Shown here: piece by piece, positions 25,543 through 36,338 of the stretch | How the letters are laid out: every line of letters starts with the position of its first letter | How positions within the stretch are numbered: the first letter of the stretch is position 1 | Source of the DNA: an uncultured Pelagibacteraceae bacterium | Lineage (GTDB): Bacteria > Pseudomonadota > Alphaproteobacteria > Pelagibacterales > Pelagibacteraceae | NCBI GenBank assembly: GCA_902584225.1 | Contig: CACHYX010000004.1 | Span: forward strand, 1-47,518 | DNA length: 47,518 bases | Reading direction: 5' to 3' | Program-made: the position numbers and the translations under genes | The notes under the pieces: generated by a model | What the model was told of the DNA's origin: nothing | What the model saw: only the letters and a program-made list of their open reading frames with translations | Databases searched by the model: none

Positions 25543-28209
25543 ATGGCTCAAAAAACCTTAAATGAAATAAGAAATACTTTTCTCAAATATTTTGAGAAAA
25601 ATGATCATAAAATAGTTGAGTCTAGCAACCTTGTTCCTAATAACGATCCGACATTAATGTTTGCAAATTCCGGAATGGTTCAATTCAAAAATGTTTTTAC
25701 TGGATTAGAAAAAAGAGATTACAAAAGAGCTACCACTTCTCAAAAATGCGTTAGGGCAGGTGGAAAACATAACGATTTAGAAAATGTTGGGTATACCCCA
25801 AGACACCATACATTTTTTGAAATGCTCGGAAACTTTTCTTTTGGGGATTATTTTAAAGAGAGAGCAATAGAGCTTGCATGGAATTTGATAACTAAAGATT
25901 TTGGATTAGATAAAAATAGACTTTATTTTACTGTTTTTAATGAAGATGAAGAAGCATTTAAACTTTGGAAAAAAATATCAGGCTTAAATGAAAATAAAAT
26001 AATCAAAATTTCTACTTCAGATAATTTTTGGTCGATGGGTGAAACAGGTCCATGCGGACCATGTTCTGAAATTTTTTATGATCACGGAGATCATTTAAAA
26101 GGTGGGCTTCCAGGAAGCAAAGACCAAGATGGCGATAGATATATTGAGATTTGGAACTTAGTTTTCATGCAATATGAACAGGTTTCAAAAGATAAAAGAA
26201 TAGATTTACCTAAACCTTCAGTAGACACAGGTATGGGTCTTGAGAGAATGGCAGCACTTCTTCAAGGTACCCATGATAATTATAAAACAGATCATTTTTT
26301 AAAATTAATAAATTCAATTTCAGAAACTGTAAAAGTTAAACCAAACGAAAACAATTTATCAAGTTTTAGAGTAATAGCTGATCACTTAAGGGCAAGTTCG
26401 TTTCTACTTGCAGAAGGAGTTTTACCATCTAATGAAGGAAGAGGTTATGTTCTTAGAAGAATTATGAGAAGAGGAATGAGACATTCGCATTTACTTGGAT
26501 CTAAAGAACCAATTTTTTACAATATTTTTAAAACTCTTTTAGATGAAATGTCTAAAAATTATCCAGAATTAAAAAGAGCAGAGTCGCTTATTAAAGAAAC
26601 TTTGAAAATGGAGGAGAAAAAATTTCTGGTTTTATTAGAAAGAGGTATGAAAATTTTAGATGATGAAATCTCAAAAATAGACAAGGTTCTTCCTGGTGAA
26701 GTTGCTTTTAAACTTTATGATACTTACGGATTTCCGTTAGATTTAACAGAAGATATTCTTAAGAACAAATTTCTCGAAGTAGATAACAAAAAATTTGATG
26801 AGATGATGAAAAAAAGTAGAGAGCTTGCGAAGAAAAATTGGAAAGGTTCAGGGGATAGTTCAGTCAGTGAAATTTGGTTTAATTTAAAAGAGAAAATTGG
26901 TCCAACTGAATTTTTAGGCTATGAGACCAATCAGGCTGAAGGAAGCGTTGCTGCGATAATTAAAGATAATAAAGAAATTCAACAATTAAAACAAGGTGAA
27001 GAAGGACAAATTATTTTAAATCAAACTCCTTTTTATGGTGAGTCTGGTGGTCAGGTTGGCGACAAAGGCACAATAACTTCAGGCGAAAATGAATTTGAGG
27101 TAACTGACGTTCAAAAAAAGATTGGAAACTTATTTGTTCACTTTGGCAAAGTTTCAAAAGGAACAATTAAACAAAAAGATAATGTTGAATTAAAAATAAA
27201 CTCAGAAAGACGTCAAGATATAAGAGCCTATCACTCAGCAACACATTTATTACATGAATCTCTTAGAAGAACTTTAGGAACACATGTAATGCAAAAAGGA
27301 TCATTAGTTGCACCAGATAGATTAAGATTTGATTTTAGTCATATGAAGCCAATTACAGATGAAGAAATGAAAAAAATTGATGAAAATGTAAATAAATTTG
27401 TAAATTCAAAGACAGAAGTCGTTACACGATTAATGACTCCTGAAGAGGGAATTGAACAAGGGGCAATGGCTTTATTTGGAGAAAAATATGGAGATGAAGT
27501 GAGAGTTGTGTTTATGGGTGAGGAAGGTAACAAATATTTTTCAACAGAACTTTGTGGTGGAACACACGTAAAAAACACTTGTGAGGTTGGTAAATTTAAA
27601 GTAGTCAGTCAGTCATCAATAGCTGCGGGTGTTAGACGGGTTGAAGCATTAAGAGATAAACAACTTGAAGAATATCTAAAGTCAAAAGATAAGATGTCGA
27701 GTTTGTCTACTCAAAAAAATGAAGAAACTATCAAATCATTATCAAGTGAAATCACTAAGCTTGGAGGAAAACCAATTAAAAAATCTGAAGATCTTAAAAC
27801 TACTATTAAGGAGCTGACAAAACAATTAGAGGAAATAACAGTAAAGAGTATTTTATCAGATAAGAAAAAAAATATTGTTAAAGATCAAAATATTGAAAAG
27901 ATAAATATAAGATTTCAAAAAGTAGATGACTTACCTTTTAAAGAATTAAGAAGACTTGTTGATCAAGGCAAGAAAGATATCAAAGAGGGAATTGTAGTTA
28001 TATATGCAATTAAAGATGATAAAATTGGTTTAGCAGTAGGAGTTACAGACTCTTTAACCAAAAAGTACGATGCAATAAAATTTGTAAAATCTGGTTCAGA
28101 AATTCTTGGTGGAAAAGGCGGTGGAGGTAGATCTGATTTTGCTCAAGCTGGCGGAGTTCATTCAAATAAAATAGAGGAAAGTTTTGAAAAGATTAAAAGC
28201 TTAATTTAA
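25543..28209 (+). CDS. alaS: alanyl-tRNA synthetase
   Basis: 888 aa, the usual length. Class II catalytic domain: [13 protein letters not shown], the motif 2 region, and GMGLERM (motif 3). The editing domain has the zinc site HSATHLL (HxxxH) with CGGTH further on. The C-terminal [16 protein letters not shown] tail is the DHHA1/C-Ala glycine-rich motif that binds tRNA. Attaches alanine to tRNA-Ala and clears mischarged Ser/Gly. Begins 48 bp after the recA terminator; the 3' end overlaps the convergent icd gene by 9 bp. Confidence 0.98.
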   Translation: MAQKTLNEIRNTFLKYFEKNDHKIVESSNLVPNNDPTLMFANSGMVQFKNVFTGLEKRDYKRATTSQKCVRAGGKHNDLENVGYTPRHHTFFEMLGNFSFGDYFKERAIELAWNLITKDFGLDKNRLYFTVFNEDEEAFKLWKKISGLNENKIIKISTSDNFWSMGETGPCGPCSEIFYDHGDHLKGGLPGSKDQDGDRYIEIWNLVFMQYEQVSKDKRIDLPKPSVDTGMGLERMAALLQGTHDNYKTDHFLKLINSISETVKVKPNENNLSSFRVIADHLRASSFLLAEGVLPSNEGRGYVLRRIMRRGMRHSHLLGSKEPIFYNIFKTLLDEMSKNYPELKRAESLIKETLKMEEKKFLVLLERGMKILDDEISKIDKVLPGEVAFKLYDTYGFPLDLTEDILKNKFLEVDNKKFDEMMKKSRELAKKNWKGSGDSSVSEIWFNLKEKIGPTEFLGYETNQAEGSVAAIIKDNKEIQQLKQGEEGQIILNQTPFYGESGGQVGDKGTITSGENEFEVTDVQKKIGNLFVHFGKVSKGTIKQKDNVELKINSERRQDIRAYHSATHLLHESLRRTLGTHVMQKGSLVAPDRLRFDFSHMKPITDEEMKKIDENVNKFVNSKTEVVTRLMTPEEGIEQGAMALFGEKYGDEVRVVFMGEEGNKYFSTELCGGTHVKNTCEVGKFKVVSQSSIAAGVRRVEALRDKQLEEYLKSKDKMSSLSTQKNEETIKSLSSEITKLGGKPIKKSEDLKTTIKELTKQLEEITVKSILSDKKKNIVKDQNIEKINIRFQKVDDLPFKELRRLVDQGKKDIKEGIVVIYAIKDDKIGLAVGVTDSLTKKYDAIKFVKSGSEILGGKGGGGRSDFAQAGGVHSNKIEESFEKIKSLI

Positions 28210-29415
28210 CTTCTTTTTTAAATTTCCATCAATTGCATCAAGAAATTGATTTGTAGTTAAGTACTTTTGATTTGCATCAATTAAAATTGCTAAATCTTTG
28301 GTCATTGATCCAGTTTCAACACAATCAATACAAACCTTTTCTAACGTATTTGCAAATTTTATTAGCTCATCATTTGCGTCTAATTTTCCTCTATGAGCAA
28401 GTCCTCTAGTCCATGCAAAAATTGATGCTATAGGATTTGTTGAAGTTTCTTTTCCTTGTTGATGCATTCGAAAATGTCTCGTTACAGTTCCATGAGCAGC
28501 TTCTGCTTCCATTGTTCTTCCATCTGGTGCGAGCAAGACACTTGTCATAAGTCCAAGAGAACCATATCCCTGAGCAACAGTATCTGATTGAACGTCACCA
28601 TCATAGTTTTTACAAGCCCAAATATATTTACCGCTCCACTTCATTGCACAGGCAACCATGTCATCTATAAGCCTATGTTCATAGGTTAAATTATTCTTTT
28701 CAAATGACGATTTAAATTCTTTTTCAAAAACAGCCTGAAATATATCTTTAAATCTTCCATCGTAAGTTTTTAAAATTGTGTTTTTTGTTGATAGGAAAAC
28801 TGGCCACTTTTTAATCAAACCATAGTTAAAACAAGATCGAGCAAAATCTTCTATTGATTTATCTAAATTGTACATCGACAAAGCCACCCCTGATCCAGGG
28901 AAATTAAATACTTCATAATTTTTGGTATCTTTACCGTCTTCAGAAGTCCATTTAATTTCAAGTTTTCCTTTACCAGGAACTTTAAAATCGGTTGCTCTAT
29001 ATTGGTCACCAAATGCATGTCTTCCAATAATCACAGGATCAGTCCATGATGGTACCAATCTTGGAACATTTTTACAAATAATGGGCTCTCTAAATACAGT
29101 TCCTCCAATGATATTTCTAATTGTACCGTTTGGAGATCTCCACATCTTTTTTAAATTAAATTCTTTTACTCGTGCTTCGTCTGGAGTAATTGTTGCACAC
29201 TTAATACCTACACCATTCTTTTTAATTGCATTCGCACAATCAATGGTTATTTGATCTGACGTATCATCCCTGCTTTTCATACCAAGATCATAATACTCAA
29301 TACCTAAATCTAGATACGGTAATATCAGTTTATTCTTAATAAACTCCCAAATTACTCTTGTCATTTCATCGCCATCCAACTCGACGATTGGGTTTTTGAC
29401 CTTAATTTTGCTCAT
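28201..29415 (-). CDS. icd: NADP-dependent isocitrate dehydrogenase, eukaryotic type
   Basis: 404 aa, the homodimeric eukaryote-like subfamily that is common in alphaproteobacteria. [13 protein letters not shown] at the start, [21 protein letters not shown] (substrate serine loop and arginines), and the NADP-binding [11 protein letters not shown] near residue 310 are diagnostic. Catalyses isocitrate to 2-oxoglutarate plus CO2 and NADPH in the TCA cycle. Divergent from psd across 76 bp; convergent with alaS. Confidence 0.97.
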   Translation of the reverse strand: MSKIKVKNPIVELDGDEMTRVIWEFIKNKLILPYLDLGIEYYDLGMKSRDDTSDQITIDCANAIKKNGVGIKCATITPDEARVKEFNLKKMWRSPNGTIRNIIGGTVFREPIICKNVPRLVPSWTDPVIIGRHAFGDQYRATDFKVPGKGKLEIKWTSEDGKDTKNYEVFNFPGSGVALSMYNLDKSIEDFARSCFNYGLIKKWPVFLSTKNTILKTYDGRFKDIFQAVFEKEFKSSFEKNNLTYEHRLIDDMVACAMKWSGKYIWACKNYDGDVQSDTVAQGYGSLGLMTSVLLAPDGRTMEAEAAHGTVTRHFRMHQQGKETSTNPIASIFAWTRGLAHRGKLDANDELIKFANTLEKVCIDCVETGSMTKDLAILIDANQKYLTTNQFLDAIDGNLKKKLN

Positions 29416-29491
29416 ATTTATGTATAAATCTTAGTAATTGAATTTCTGCTTTTTATATACATATTAATCAGAAATTATCAAATAAAGGATT

Positions 29492-30139
29492 ATGATAGAT
29501 AAAGTTTTTCCGAAAATACATAACGAGGGTTATAAGTTTTTAGTAATCTTTGGACTTGGAACACTTGTTTTATATTTAATAAGTAGTTTCTTAGGTTTAA
29601 TAGGTGTTATTCTTACAATATGGGTTTACTATTTTTTTAGAGATCCAGAAAGATTCCCAATAAATGATGAAAATTATCTTGTAAGTCCGGCTGATGGATT
29701 AGTGATAAAAGTAGAGGAAGTTAATGGTCCTTCTGAACTTTCCTTAGAGAATAAAAAATTTACCAAAGTAAGCGTATTCATGAATGTTTTCGATTGTCAC
29801 GTAAATAGAATTCCATGCAGTGGTGAAATTGAGGAAATTTTATATAAACCAGGCAAGTTTTTAAATGCATCTCTAGACAAAGCCAGCGAAGATAATGAGA
29901 GAAATTATTATAAAATAAAAAATAGTAATGGTGATCAGGTTGTAGTTGTTCAAATTGCTGGTTTGATTGCTAGGCGTATTGTTACTGAGACAAACAAAGG
30001 AGAAAAACTAAACCAAGGTGATCGGATAGGAATGATTAGATTTGGTAGTAGGGCAGACATTTATTTTGAAAATTACAAACCTTTGGTAAAAGTAAACCAA
30101 AGAGCAGTAGCTGGTGAGACATTAATTGCAAAAAAATAA
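29492..30139 (+). CDS. psd: phosphatidylserine decarboxylase proenzyme (short type)
   Basis: 215 aa, the short alphaproteobacterial form. YLVSPADGLVIKVEEV and NVFDCHVNRIPCSGEI are conserved segments. Self-processing occurs at Gly185-Ser186 in RFGSRADIYF, generating the pyruvoyl group from the serine. An N-terminal membrane segment (about 16-48) is visible. Converts phosphatidylserine to phosphatidylethanolamine at the inner membrane, the step after PssA, whose gene follows immediately. AAAGGA lies just before the ATG. Confidence 0.96.
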   Translation: MIDKVFPKIHNEGYKFLVIFGLGTLVLYLISSFLGLIGVILTIWVYYFFRDPERFPINDENYLVSPADGLVIKVEEVNGPSELSLENKKFTKVSVFMNVFDCHVNRIPCSGEIEEILYKPGKFLNASLDKASEDNERNYYKIKNSNGDQVVVVQIAGLIARRIVTETNKGEKLNQGDRIGMIRFGSRADIYFENYKPLVKVNQRAVAGETLIAKK

Positions 30140-30140
30140 A

Positions 30141-30938
30141 ATGGAACAACAAAATAAAAATTTCAAATTAGTTGCGAACAAAAAAACAAGATCAATTTTA
30201 CCTAATATGTTTACACTAGTAGGCGTGTGTATAGGCTTAACGTCTATTAAATTTGCTTTTGATGGCAGCTTTGGTTTTGCAGTGCTAGCAATTTTAGTTG
30301 CGGGTATTATAGATGGTCTTGATGGAAGAATTGCACGACTTATCAAAGGAACATCTGAAGTTGGTAAAGAACTAGACTCATTAACAGATGTTATAAGCTT
30401 TGGGGTTGCTCCTGCTTTTATAATGTATTTTTGGTCCTTAAATAATCTTGGAAGAGTAGGGTGGTTAGTTTGTTTGATTTATGTAATTTGTGTCGCTTTA
30501 AGATTGGCGAGATTTAATATTACCTCTAATACAAACGCAAAGTGGAAAGATAACTTTTTTGAAGGCGTCCCTTCGCCGGCTGGAGGTATTTTAGTTTTAT
30601 TTCCATTAATTTATAGTTTTAGTGAATTTCAACTTTTTTCATTTGAAAACAAATATCTAGTCCCTGGATTTTTTATTTTAACTTCAATATTATTAATCAG
30701 CAAAATACCAACTTACTCTTTTAAAAAGATTGTAGTCCCTAGGAGATTAACAATCTTTTTATTATTTACGTTAATTTTATTTTTTGGGTTGTTATTAATC
30801 TATACTTATAACGTTATAGTAATATCAACTTTAATATACTTACTTCTTATACCAATTAGCTTTTTCCATTTTCGTAAACTGTTCAAAAAATCTAGCCATG
30901 TTAATCAAGATGGTGAAGATCAAGAAGATGTCCTTTAA
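30141..30938 (+). CDS. pssA: CDP-diacylglycerol-serine O-phosphatidyltransferase
   Basis: 265 aa from the ATG at 30141, one base after the psd stop; an in-frame TTG at 30126 inside psd is a less likely start. The CDP-alcohol phosphatidyltransferase signature is complete: DGRIAR, eight residues, G, three, D, three, D (ending GKELDSLTD). Seven or eight hydrophobic segments. Makes phosphatidylserine from CDP-diacylglycerol and serine, feeding Psd. The stop abuts the ATG of the next gene. Confidence 0.95.
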   Translation: MEQQNKNFKLVANKKTRSILPNMFTLVGVCIGLTSIKFAFDGSFGFAVLAILVAGIIDGLDGRIARLIKGTSEVGKELDSLTDVISFGVAPAFIMYFWSLNNLGRVGWLVCLIYVICVALRLARFNITSNTNAKWKDNFFEGVPSPAGGILVLFPLIYSFSEFQLFSFENKYLVPGFFILTSILLISKIPTYSFKKIVVPRRLTIFLLFTLILFFGLLLIYTYNVIVISTLIYLLLIPISFFHFRKLFKKSSHVNQDGEDQEDVL

Positions 30939-31853
30939 ATGAAAACAAACGCTATAGTTTCTTTAGCAGATGAAAAGTATTTTGATTTATTAATTGAATT
31001 AATTGACTCAATTAAAAAGAAAACCGAGAGCAAAGATATAGCAATTTGTGTACTAGATGCAGGAATGAATGACAATCAAAGAGAACAATTAAAAAACAAG
31101 GTTGATGAACTTACAAAAGCAGAGTGGGATATTGAAGTTTCAAATTTAAAAGTAATGGGAAAAGAATGGCTCAAAAGCCAAGTCTCTCGAGCATTTCTGC
31201 CAAGATATTTTCCAAATTATGAAAAGTATCTTTGGATAGACTGTGATGCATGGGTCAATGATTGGAAGTGTGTAGAATTATATTTCAAAGCATGTGAAAA
31301 AGGAAAATTAGGAATAACTCAAACAATGGGCCCAGGCTACAAAGTAATGTCAAAAGTTAAATGGTTACTTGGAAAATTAGCGATTGTTAAAAGCCAAAAT
31401 TTCAAACATGCTCTTTCATCAAATATTGATATATCAAAATCAAGAAAACTTGCGTTTGCACCTCATATTAATATTGGTGTATTTTCACTTCAAAAAAATT
31501 CACCATGTTGGGAGGTATGGCAAAAAAATCTAAGACAAACTTTGAAAAGTGGAAAAATTTTTGGTTCAGAAGGGCTAGCAATAAATCTAAGTGTTTACAT
31601 AGACGAAGTTGACACAGAATTTTTACCTTTAAATTGTAATTGGATTGCAAGCAACCTACTTCCAAAATACGATAGCAACCAAAAAACATTTGTGGAGCCT
31701 TACTTACCAAATAATAAAATCGGTATCATGCACTTAGCTGCAGGAATTTGGAAAGATAATGTCGATATGAGATTAGATAAAAGCGTAAAAATTGATATTT
31801 ATAATCTTCAAGATCATAAAGAACTTAAAAGTTTAAGGTTTAGCTATAATTGA
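30939..31853 (+). CDS. GT8-like nucleotide-sugar glycosyltransferase
   Basis: 304 aa. The N-terminus NAIVSLADEKYFDLLIELIDSI resembles the donor-binding start of GT8-like GT-A enzymes, and YLWIDCDAWVND near residue 98 supplies a DxD metal motif. Later HINIGVFSLQKNSPCWEVW and IGIMHLAAG (a candidate His metal ligand) fit the same fold. It starts directly at the end of pssA, so it is in the phospholipid operon and may glycosylate a lipid, but that is only positional inference. Overlaps rlmE by 4 bp. Confidence 0.75.
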   Translation: MKTNAIVSLADEKYFDLLIELIDSIKKKTESKDIAICVLDAGMNDNQREQLKNKVDELTKAEWDIEVSNLKVMGKEWLKSQVSRAFLPRYFPNYEKYLWIDCDAWVNDWKCVELYFKACEKGKLGITQTMGPGYKVMSKVKWLLGKLAIVKSQNFKHALSSNIDISKSRKLAFAPHINIGVFSLQKNSPCWEVWQKNLRQTLKSGKIFGSEGLAINLSVYIDEVDTEFLPLNCNWIASNLLPKYDSNQKTFVEPYLPNNKIGIMHLAAGIWKDNVDMRLDKSVKIDIYNLQDHKELKSLRFSYN

Positions 31854-32461
31854 AAAAAAACAAGATTTCTAAAAGCTGGGTTATAAGACAGAGAAGAGAT
31901 AAGTATGTTCGTCAATCAAAGTTAGAAGGTTATAGATCGAGAGCAGTATATAAACTAAAAGAGTTAGACGAAAAATTTAAAATTGTTAAAAATAATTTAA
32001 GTATTTTAGACATAGGTTCTGCACCTGGAAGCTGGACACAATATCTATCTGAAAAATCAAAAGGCTCAAAAATAATGTCTATTGATCTTAAAGAAGTTGA
32101 AAAAATAAAAGACGTTTATCATGTTGTCGGTGATTTTTTGGATAATGAAAACCAAAAAATAATTACAGATTATTTTCCAAAAAAAATAGATCTTGTAGTC
32201 TCTGATATGGCGGTTAATACCACTGGCAATAAAAATTTAGATTCAATTCAAACGGGTGAACTTTCTTTAACAGCAATGCACTATGCTATTGATATGCTGC
32301 GACCAAAAGGAACTTTTCTATCGAAAATTTTTATGGGTTCAACATTTAATGAAATTGTTGAAAATGCAAAAAAAAACTTTAAAGAAAGCAAAATCTTTAA
32401 ACCACCTTCTAGTAGAAAAGATTCGAAAGAAAGCTTCATCATCTGTAAAAATTTAAGATAG
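31850..32461 (+). CDS. rlmE: 23S rRNA (uridine-2'-O) methyltransferase RlmE
   Basis: 203 aa, FtsJ/RrmJ size. SRAVYKLKELDEKF carries the catalytic Lys, LDIGSAPGSWTQYLSE is SAM motif I, VVSDMAVNTTG carries Asp, FLSKIFMG the second Lys, and ESFIIC the Glu of the K-D-K-E tetrad. Methylates U2552 of 23S rRNA late in ribosome assembly. TTG start at 31850 overlapping the upstream stop (TTGA), giving the typical basic N-terminus KKNKISKSWVIRQRRD. Confidence 0.95.
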   Translation: MKKNKISKSWVIRQRRDKYVRQSKLEGYRSRAVYKLKELDEKFKIVKNNLSILDIGSAPGSWTQYLSEKSKGSKIMSIDLKEVEKIKDVYHVVGDFLDNENQKIITDYFPKKIDLVVSDMAVNTTGNKNLDSIQTGELSLTAMHYAIDMLRPKGTFLSKIFMGSTFNEIVENAKKNFKESKIFKPPSSRKDSKESFIICKNLR

Positions 32462-32498
32462 TCACTTTTAAATTTTCAGGAATCGTATATAAACTATT

Positions 32499-33575
32499 AT
32501 GGATCCTATAAAAGAAGCACTCACCTTTGATGATGTTACTTTAGCACCAAAGTATTCTTCTGTTCTTCCTTCCGAAGTAAATACATCTGTCAAACTGTCA
32601 AAAAACTTAAATCTTAAAATACCTTTACTTTCGTCCGCCATGGACACAGTCACAGAGTCTAAAATGGCCATTGAAATGGCAAAGGCAGGGGGCATTGGAG
32701 TTATTCACAGAAATCTTTCCATTAGTGATCAAATATTAGAAATAAAAAAAGTTCAAAAAAAAGGGCTAGTAGTTGGAGCAGCAGTTGGGACTAATGATAC
32801 CGAACTATCTCGAGCTGAGAAAATTATTAGGTGTAAAGTAGATTTGATTGTTGTGGATACTGCGCATGGCCATACTAAAAGAGTGGCAAATATAATTAAA
32901 TTTATAAAAAGAAAAAAATCGAGCAAAACATCTCTGTGCGCTGGAAATATAGCTACAGCCGAAGCAGCAAAATTTTTATGCAAACTTGGAGTAGATATAG
33001 TAAAAGTAGGAATTGGACCAGGATCGATTTGTACAACTAGACTTGTTGCAGGTATTGGTGTTCCTCAGTTAAGTGCATTACTAGATGTAAAAAAAGGTTT
33101 AAACAAAAATGTTAAAATGATTTCAGATGGCGGAGTTAAATTTTCTGGAGATATTGCAAAAGCACTCGCAGCAGGTGCAGATGCTGTAATGGTAGGATCA
33201 ATGATTGCTGGAACTAACGAAGCTCCAGGTAAAATTATAAAAAAAAATGGAAAGTTGTTTAAAGTTTTTAGGGGAATGGGATCCGTTGGAGCAATGAACA
33301 AAGGGTCTGCTGACAGATACTTTCAAAAAAAACAAAAGGATAGTTCAAAATATGTACCAGAAGGAGTAGAAGGTTTAATTAAATATAAAGGTGAAGTATC
33401 CAAGATAATTTTTAAACTTATTGGAGGATTAAAATCATCAATGGGCTATTTGGGTTCTAAAAATGTCATCAATCTTAGAAATAAACCAAAATTTGTTAAA
33501 ATTACAAAAGCTGGATTTTATGAGAGTATGGTTCATAGTATAGATGAGGTGAAAAAAAACAGCCAATATTTATGA
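32499..33575 (+). CDS. guaB: IMP dehydrogenase lacking CBS domains
   Basis: 358 aa; usual bacterial IMPDH is about 490 aa. The catalytic TIM barrel is complete: FDDVTLAP, SAMDTVTESKMAIEMA, the catalytic loop GIGPGSICTTR with Cys178, DGGVKFSGD, and the flap segment YFQKKQKD with VPEGVEG. The two CBS domains normally inserted after the second barrel strand are missing: the text runs from NLSISDQILEIKKVQ straight into KKGLVVGAAVG near residues 84-93. Oxidises IMP to XMP, the committed step to GMP; guaA lies two genes on. Without CBS domains the nucleotide feedback they confer would be absent. ATGA overlap with the TPR gene. Confidence 0.95.
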   Translation: MDPIKEALTFDDVTLAPKYSSVLPSEVNTSVKLSKNLNLKIPLLSSAMDTVTESKMAIEMAKAGGIGVIHRNLSISDQILEIKKVQKKGLVVGAAVGTNDTELSRAEKIIRCKVDLIVVDTAHGHTKRVANIIKFIKRKKSSKTSLCAGNIATAEAAKFLCKLGVDIVKVGIGPGSICTTRLVAGIGVPQLSALLDVKKGLNKNVKMISDGGVKFSGDIAKALAAGADAVMVGSMIAGTNEAPGKIIKKNGKLFKVFRGMGSVGAMNKGSADRYFQKKQKDSSKYVPEGVEGLIKYKGEVSKIIFKLIGGLKSSMGYLGSKNVINLRNKPKFVKITKAGFYESMVHSIDEVKKNSQYL

Positions 33576-34012
33576 GGAATATAAATAAAATTTTTTTAAT
33601 TGTAATTTTATTGTTTTTTAAAACAACTGCTTATGGTTCGGAAAATTTTTATGACAAAGCAGTAGATAAATTCAATGATAAAAAATTTGATGATTCAAAA
33701 TTTTTGTTTCATAGAAATATTGTATTTAACCCTACAGACGCCAAATCTTACTTATATTTAGCTAAGATTTTCAATTCTGAAAAAAACCAGAAAGAAGAAG
33801 AAAAAAATTTGAATACTACTCTTCTACTTGAACCAAATAATGAAGAAGCAATTTATATGCTTATACAAATTAATCTTGATAAATCAAATTTTTCTAAAGC
33901 AAATGAATTGTTAACAAAACTAGATATAGTTTGTAAGGATTTTTGCTCCAAAAAAAAAGAAATTAAAAAATCACTCCAAAATCTTGAAGCAAAAAATGAA
34001 AAAAAACAGTAG
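33572..34012 (+). CDS. periplasmic TPR-repeat protein
   Basis: 146 aa with a signal peptide (cleavage near TAYGS, residue 22), then about three tetratricopeptide-like helical hairpins ([62 protein letters not shown]), and a lysine-rich tail. No enzyme motif; probably a scaffold for envelope protein interactions. It sits between guaB (4-bp overlap) and guaA (17-bp overlap), so it is cotranslated with purine genes although it appears exported. Function unknown. Confidence 0.75.
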   Translation: MRNINKIFLIVILLFFKTTAYGSENFYDKAVDKFNDKKFDDSKFLFHRNIVFNPTDAKSYLYLAKIFNSEKNQKEEEKNLNTTLLLEPNNEEAIYMLIQINLDKSNFSKANELLTKLDIVCKDFCSKKKEIKKSLQNLEAKNEKKQ

Positions 34013-35555
34013 AGCTAAGAAAATTCTTATAATTGATTTTGGTTCTCAATATACTCAATTAATTGCAAGACGTGTTAGAGAGCTTGGTGTATTTTCTGAA
34101 ATATCAAATCATAAACAAGTTAAAAAAGTTAATGTGGAGGAACTGTTTGGAATTATTTTATCAGGTGGTCCTTTAAATGTTTATGAAGATAAAAAAATAA
34201 ATTTTAATAAAAAGATTTTAAACTTGAAAGTTCCTATTCTAGGTCTTTGCTTCGGCCATCAGTTAATCTCAAGACATTATGGTGGCAAAGTTATAACAGC
34301 AAAAAATAGAGAATTCGGTTTAGCTACTATAAAGAAAAAATTAAACTCTAAATTAACCAAAAACTTTTTTGATAACCGTAAACAAAGGAATGTGTGGATG
34401 AGCCATGCAGATCACGTAACAAGACTACCAAAAGGTTTTAAAGCAGCAGCATCAACAAAAGGTTCAAAATTTACAATAATTGAAAATGATGTAATCAAGA
34501 GATATGGTGTTCAATTCCATCCTGAAGTAACTCACACAGAAAAAGGAATTTTATTACTCAAAAATTTTGTTTTTGGAATATGCAAGTCAAAAAAAAATTG
34601 GTCAACAGATCATCAAAAAAAAACATTAATAAAAAATGTCCAAAATCAAATTGGTAATAAAAAAATAATTTGTGCATTGTCTGGAGGTGTAGATAGCAGT
34701 GTTGTGGCACAACTATTAAACAAAGCAGTTGGTAAACAATTACACTGTATATTTGTTAATACAGGATTGTTAAGACTTAATGAGGAAAAACAAGTAGTAA
34801 ATACTTTTAAAAAAAAACTAAAAATGAATTTGATATACGTAAATGCAGCAGATGAATTTTTAAAGAAATTAAACAATACTACGGAACCTGAGAAGAAAAG
34901 AAAGATAATTGGAAATCTATTTATCAAAATTTTTGAACGCTATGCAAAAAAACTTAAAAATGTGAAATTTTTAGCCCAAGGGACCTTATACCCAGATTTG
35001 ATTGAAAGTAAGTCAGTGACTGGAAGTCAAACATCTAAAATTAAATCACACCATAATGTTGGTGGATTACCAAAAAAAATGAAATTGAAATTGTGCGAAC
35101 CATTAAGATTGCTTTTTAAGGATGAAGTAAGAAAACTTGGAATAAAATTGAATTTATCTAAGGATATAATTAGTCGTCACCCATTTCCAGGGCCAGGATT
35201 GGCAATAAGAATGCCAGGCAAAGTCTCGAAAGATAAAATAGAAATATTAAAGCAGGCAGATAATATTTTTATTTCTGAACTTAAAAAAGAAAAATTATAT
35301 GATAAAATTTGGCAAGCATATGCTGCTTTGTTACCGGTAAAAACTGTTGGTGTTATGGGCGATAATAGAACTTATGAGTATATTTGCTTGTTAAGAGCAA
35401 TAACTTCTCAAGATGGTATGACAGCAGATTTTTTTGATTTTCCTAAAAATTTCATACAAAATGTATCTAATAAAATTATTAACAACATTAGAGGGATAAA
35501 CAGAGTAGTGTATGATGTTACTTCAAAACCACCAAGCACTATTGAATTAGAGTAA
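33996..35555 (+). CDS. guaA: GMP synthase (glutamine-hydrolysing)
   Basis: 519 aa from ATG 33996; an in-frame TTG at 33984 would add four residues. The N-terminal class I glutamine amidotransferase has LGLCFGHQL (nucleophile Cys) with [10 protein letters not shown] (His-Glu). The ATP-pyrophosphatase domain begins [11 protein letters not shown]. The C-terminal dimerisation domain contains [11 protein letters not shown] and ends KPPSTIELE, as expected. Converts XMP to GMP, using the product of GuaB encoded upstream. Its stop overlaps the panB start by one base. Confidence 0.98.
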   Translation: MKKNSRAKKILIIDFGSQYTQLIARRVRELGVFSEISNHKQVKKVNVEELFGIILSGGPLNVYEDKKINFNKKILNLKVPILGLCFGHQLISRHYGGKVITAKNREFGLATIKKKLNSKLTKNFFDNRKQRNVWMSHADHVTRLPKGFKAAASTKGSKFTIIENDVIKRYGVQFHPEVTHTEKGILLLKNFVFGICKSKKNWSTDHQKKTLIKNVQNQIGNKKIICALSGGVDSSVVAQLLNKAVGKQLHCIFVNTGLLRLNEEKQVVNTFKKKLKMNLIYVNAADEFLKKLNNTTEPEKKRKIIGNLFIKIFERYAKKLKNVKFLAQGTLYPDLIESKSVTGSQTSKIKSHHNVGGLPKKMKLKLCEPLRLLFKDEVRKLGIKLNLSKDIISRHPFPGPGLAIRMPGKVSKDKIEILKQADNIFISELKKEKLYDKIWQAYAALLPVKTVGVMGDNRTYEYICLLRAITSQDGMTADFFDFPKNFIQNVSNKIINNIRGINRVVYDVTSKPPSTIELE

Positions 35556-36331
35556 TGAACAATAAAATAAAAAAAATTTTAAAGAAAAAAAATAAATCTA
35601 AGATTGTTTGCCTTACAGCATATTCAAAAAATATTGCCAAAATAATTGATGATCATGCAGATATAGTTCTAGTTGGAGACTCTCTTGGATCTGTACTTTA
35701 TAATTATGATACAACAAGAAAAGTAAGCCTTAATATGATGATTGAACATACCAAAAGTGCTAGAATGGGTGTTAAAAAAAGTCTTTTAGTAATTGACCTT
35801 CCTTATAATACCTACAGAAATAAATCTGAAGCACTTAAAAATTCTAAGAAAGCAATTAAAGAGACAAAATGTGATGCTGTCAAAGTCGAGGGGGGAACAA
35901 GGGTTAAAGAAATAGTAAAACATTTAGTCAAAAATAAGATACCCGTATTAGGCCATATTGGTATAACTCCACAAACAACAAAAGGAAAATTTAGGTCTAA
36001 AGGTAAGAATGAAAAAGAAATAAGAAAACTTTTAAAGGATGCTCGAGATTTAGAGCAAAGCGGGGCTTTTGGAATGGTTTTAGAATGTATTTTTAGCGAT
36101 ATCTCTAAACAAATAACGAGTGCAATTAATATACCAACAATAGGAATTGGCGCTTCAGTAAATTGTGATGGTCAGGTTCTTGTAACTGATGATTTAATTG
36201 GTTTGAATGAAACGAAATTTAGGTTTGTTAAAAAATTTGGGAATATAAAGAAAGACATTAAAAGTGCAGTTATAAAATATAAAAACTCAGTAAAACAAAA
36301 AAAATTTCCCTCTAAAAAAAACAGTTATTAA
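35555..36331 (+). CDS. panB: 3-methyl-2-oxobutanoate hydroxymethyltransferase (ketopantoate synthase)
   Basis: 258 aa, normal PanB length. LVGDSLGSVLYNYDTT (Mg2+ ligand Asp), KVEGG, LGHIGITPQ and VLECIFSDISKQIT (catalytic Glu) match the family. Transfers a hydroxymethyl group from methylene-THF to ketoisovalerate in pantothenate/CoA synthesis. The start overlaps the guaA stop (TAATG). No panC or panE in the window. The C-terminus is lysine-rich. It ends 7 bp from the convergent binding-protein gene. Confidence 0.95.
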   Translation: MNNKIKKILKKKNKSKIVCLTAYSKNIAKIIDDHADIVLVGDSLGSVLYNYDTTRKVSLNMMIEHTKSARMGVKKSLLVIDLPYNTYRNKSEALKNSKKAIKETKCDAVKVEGGTRVKEIVKHLVKNKIPVLGHIGITPQTTKGKFRSKGKNEKEIRKLLKDARDLEQSGAFGMVLECIFSDISKQITSAINIPTIGIGASVNCDGQVLVTDDLIGLNETKFRFVKKFGNIKKDIKSAVIKYKNSVKQKKFPSKKNSY

Positions 36332-36338
36332 TTAAGAA

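Noticed and set aside
32499..33575. Reading the short guaB as a truncated pseudogene
   Set aside because: Both ends match full IMPDH termini, all catalytic motifs are in order, and only the CBS insert is missing; this is a domain loss, not decay.
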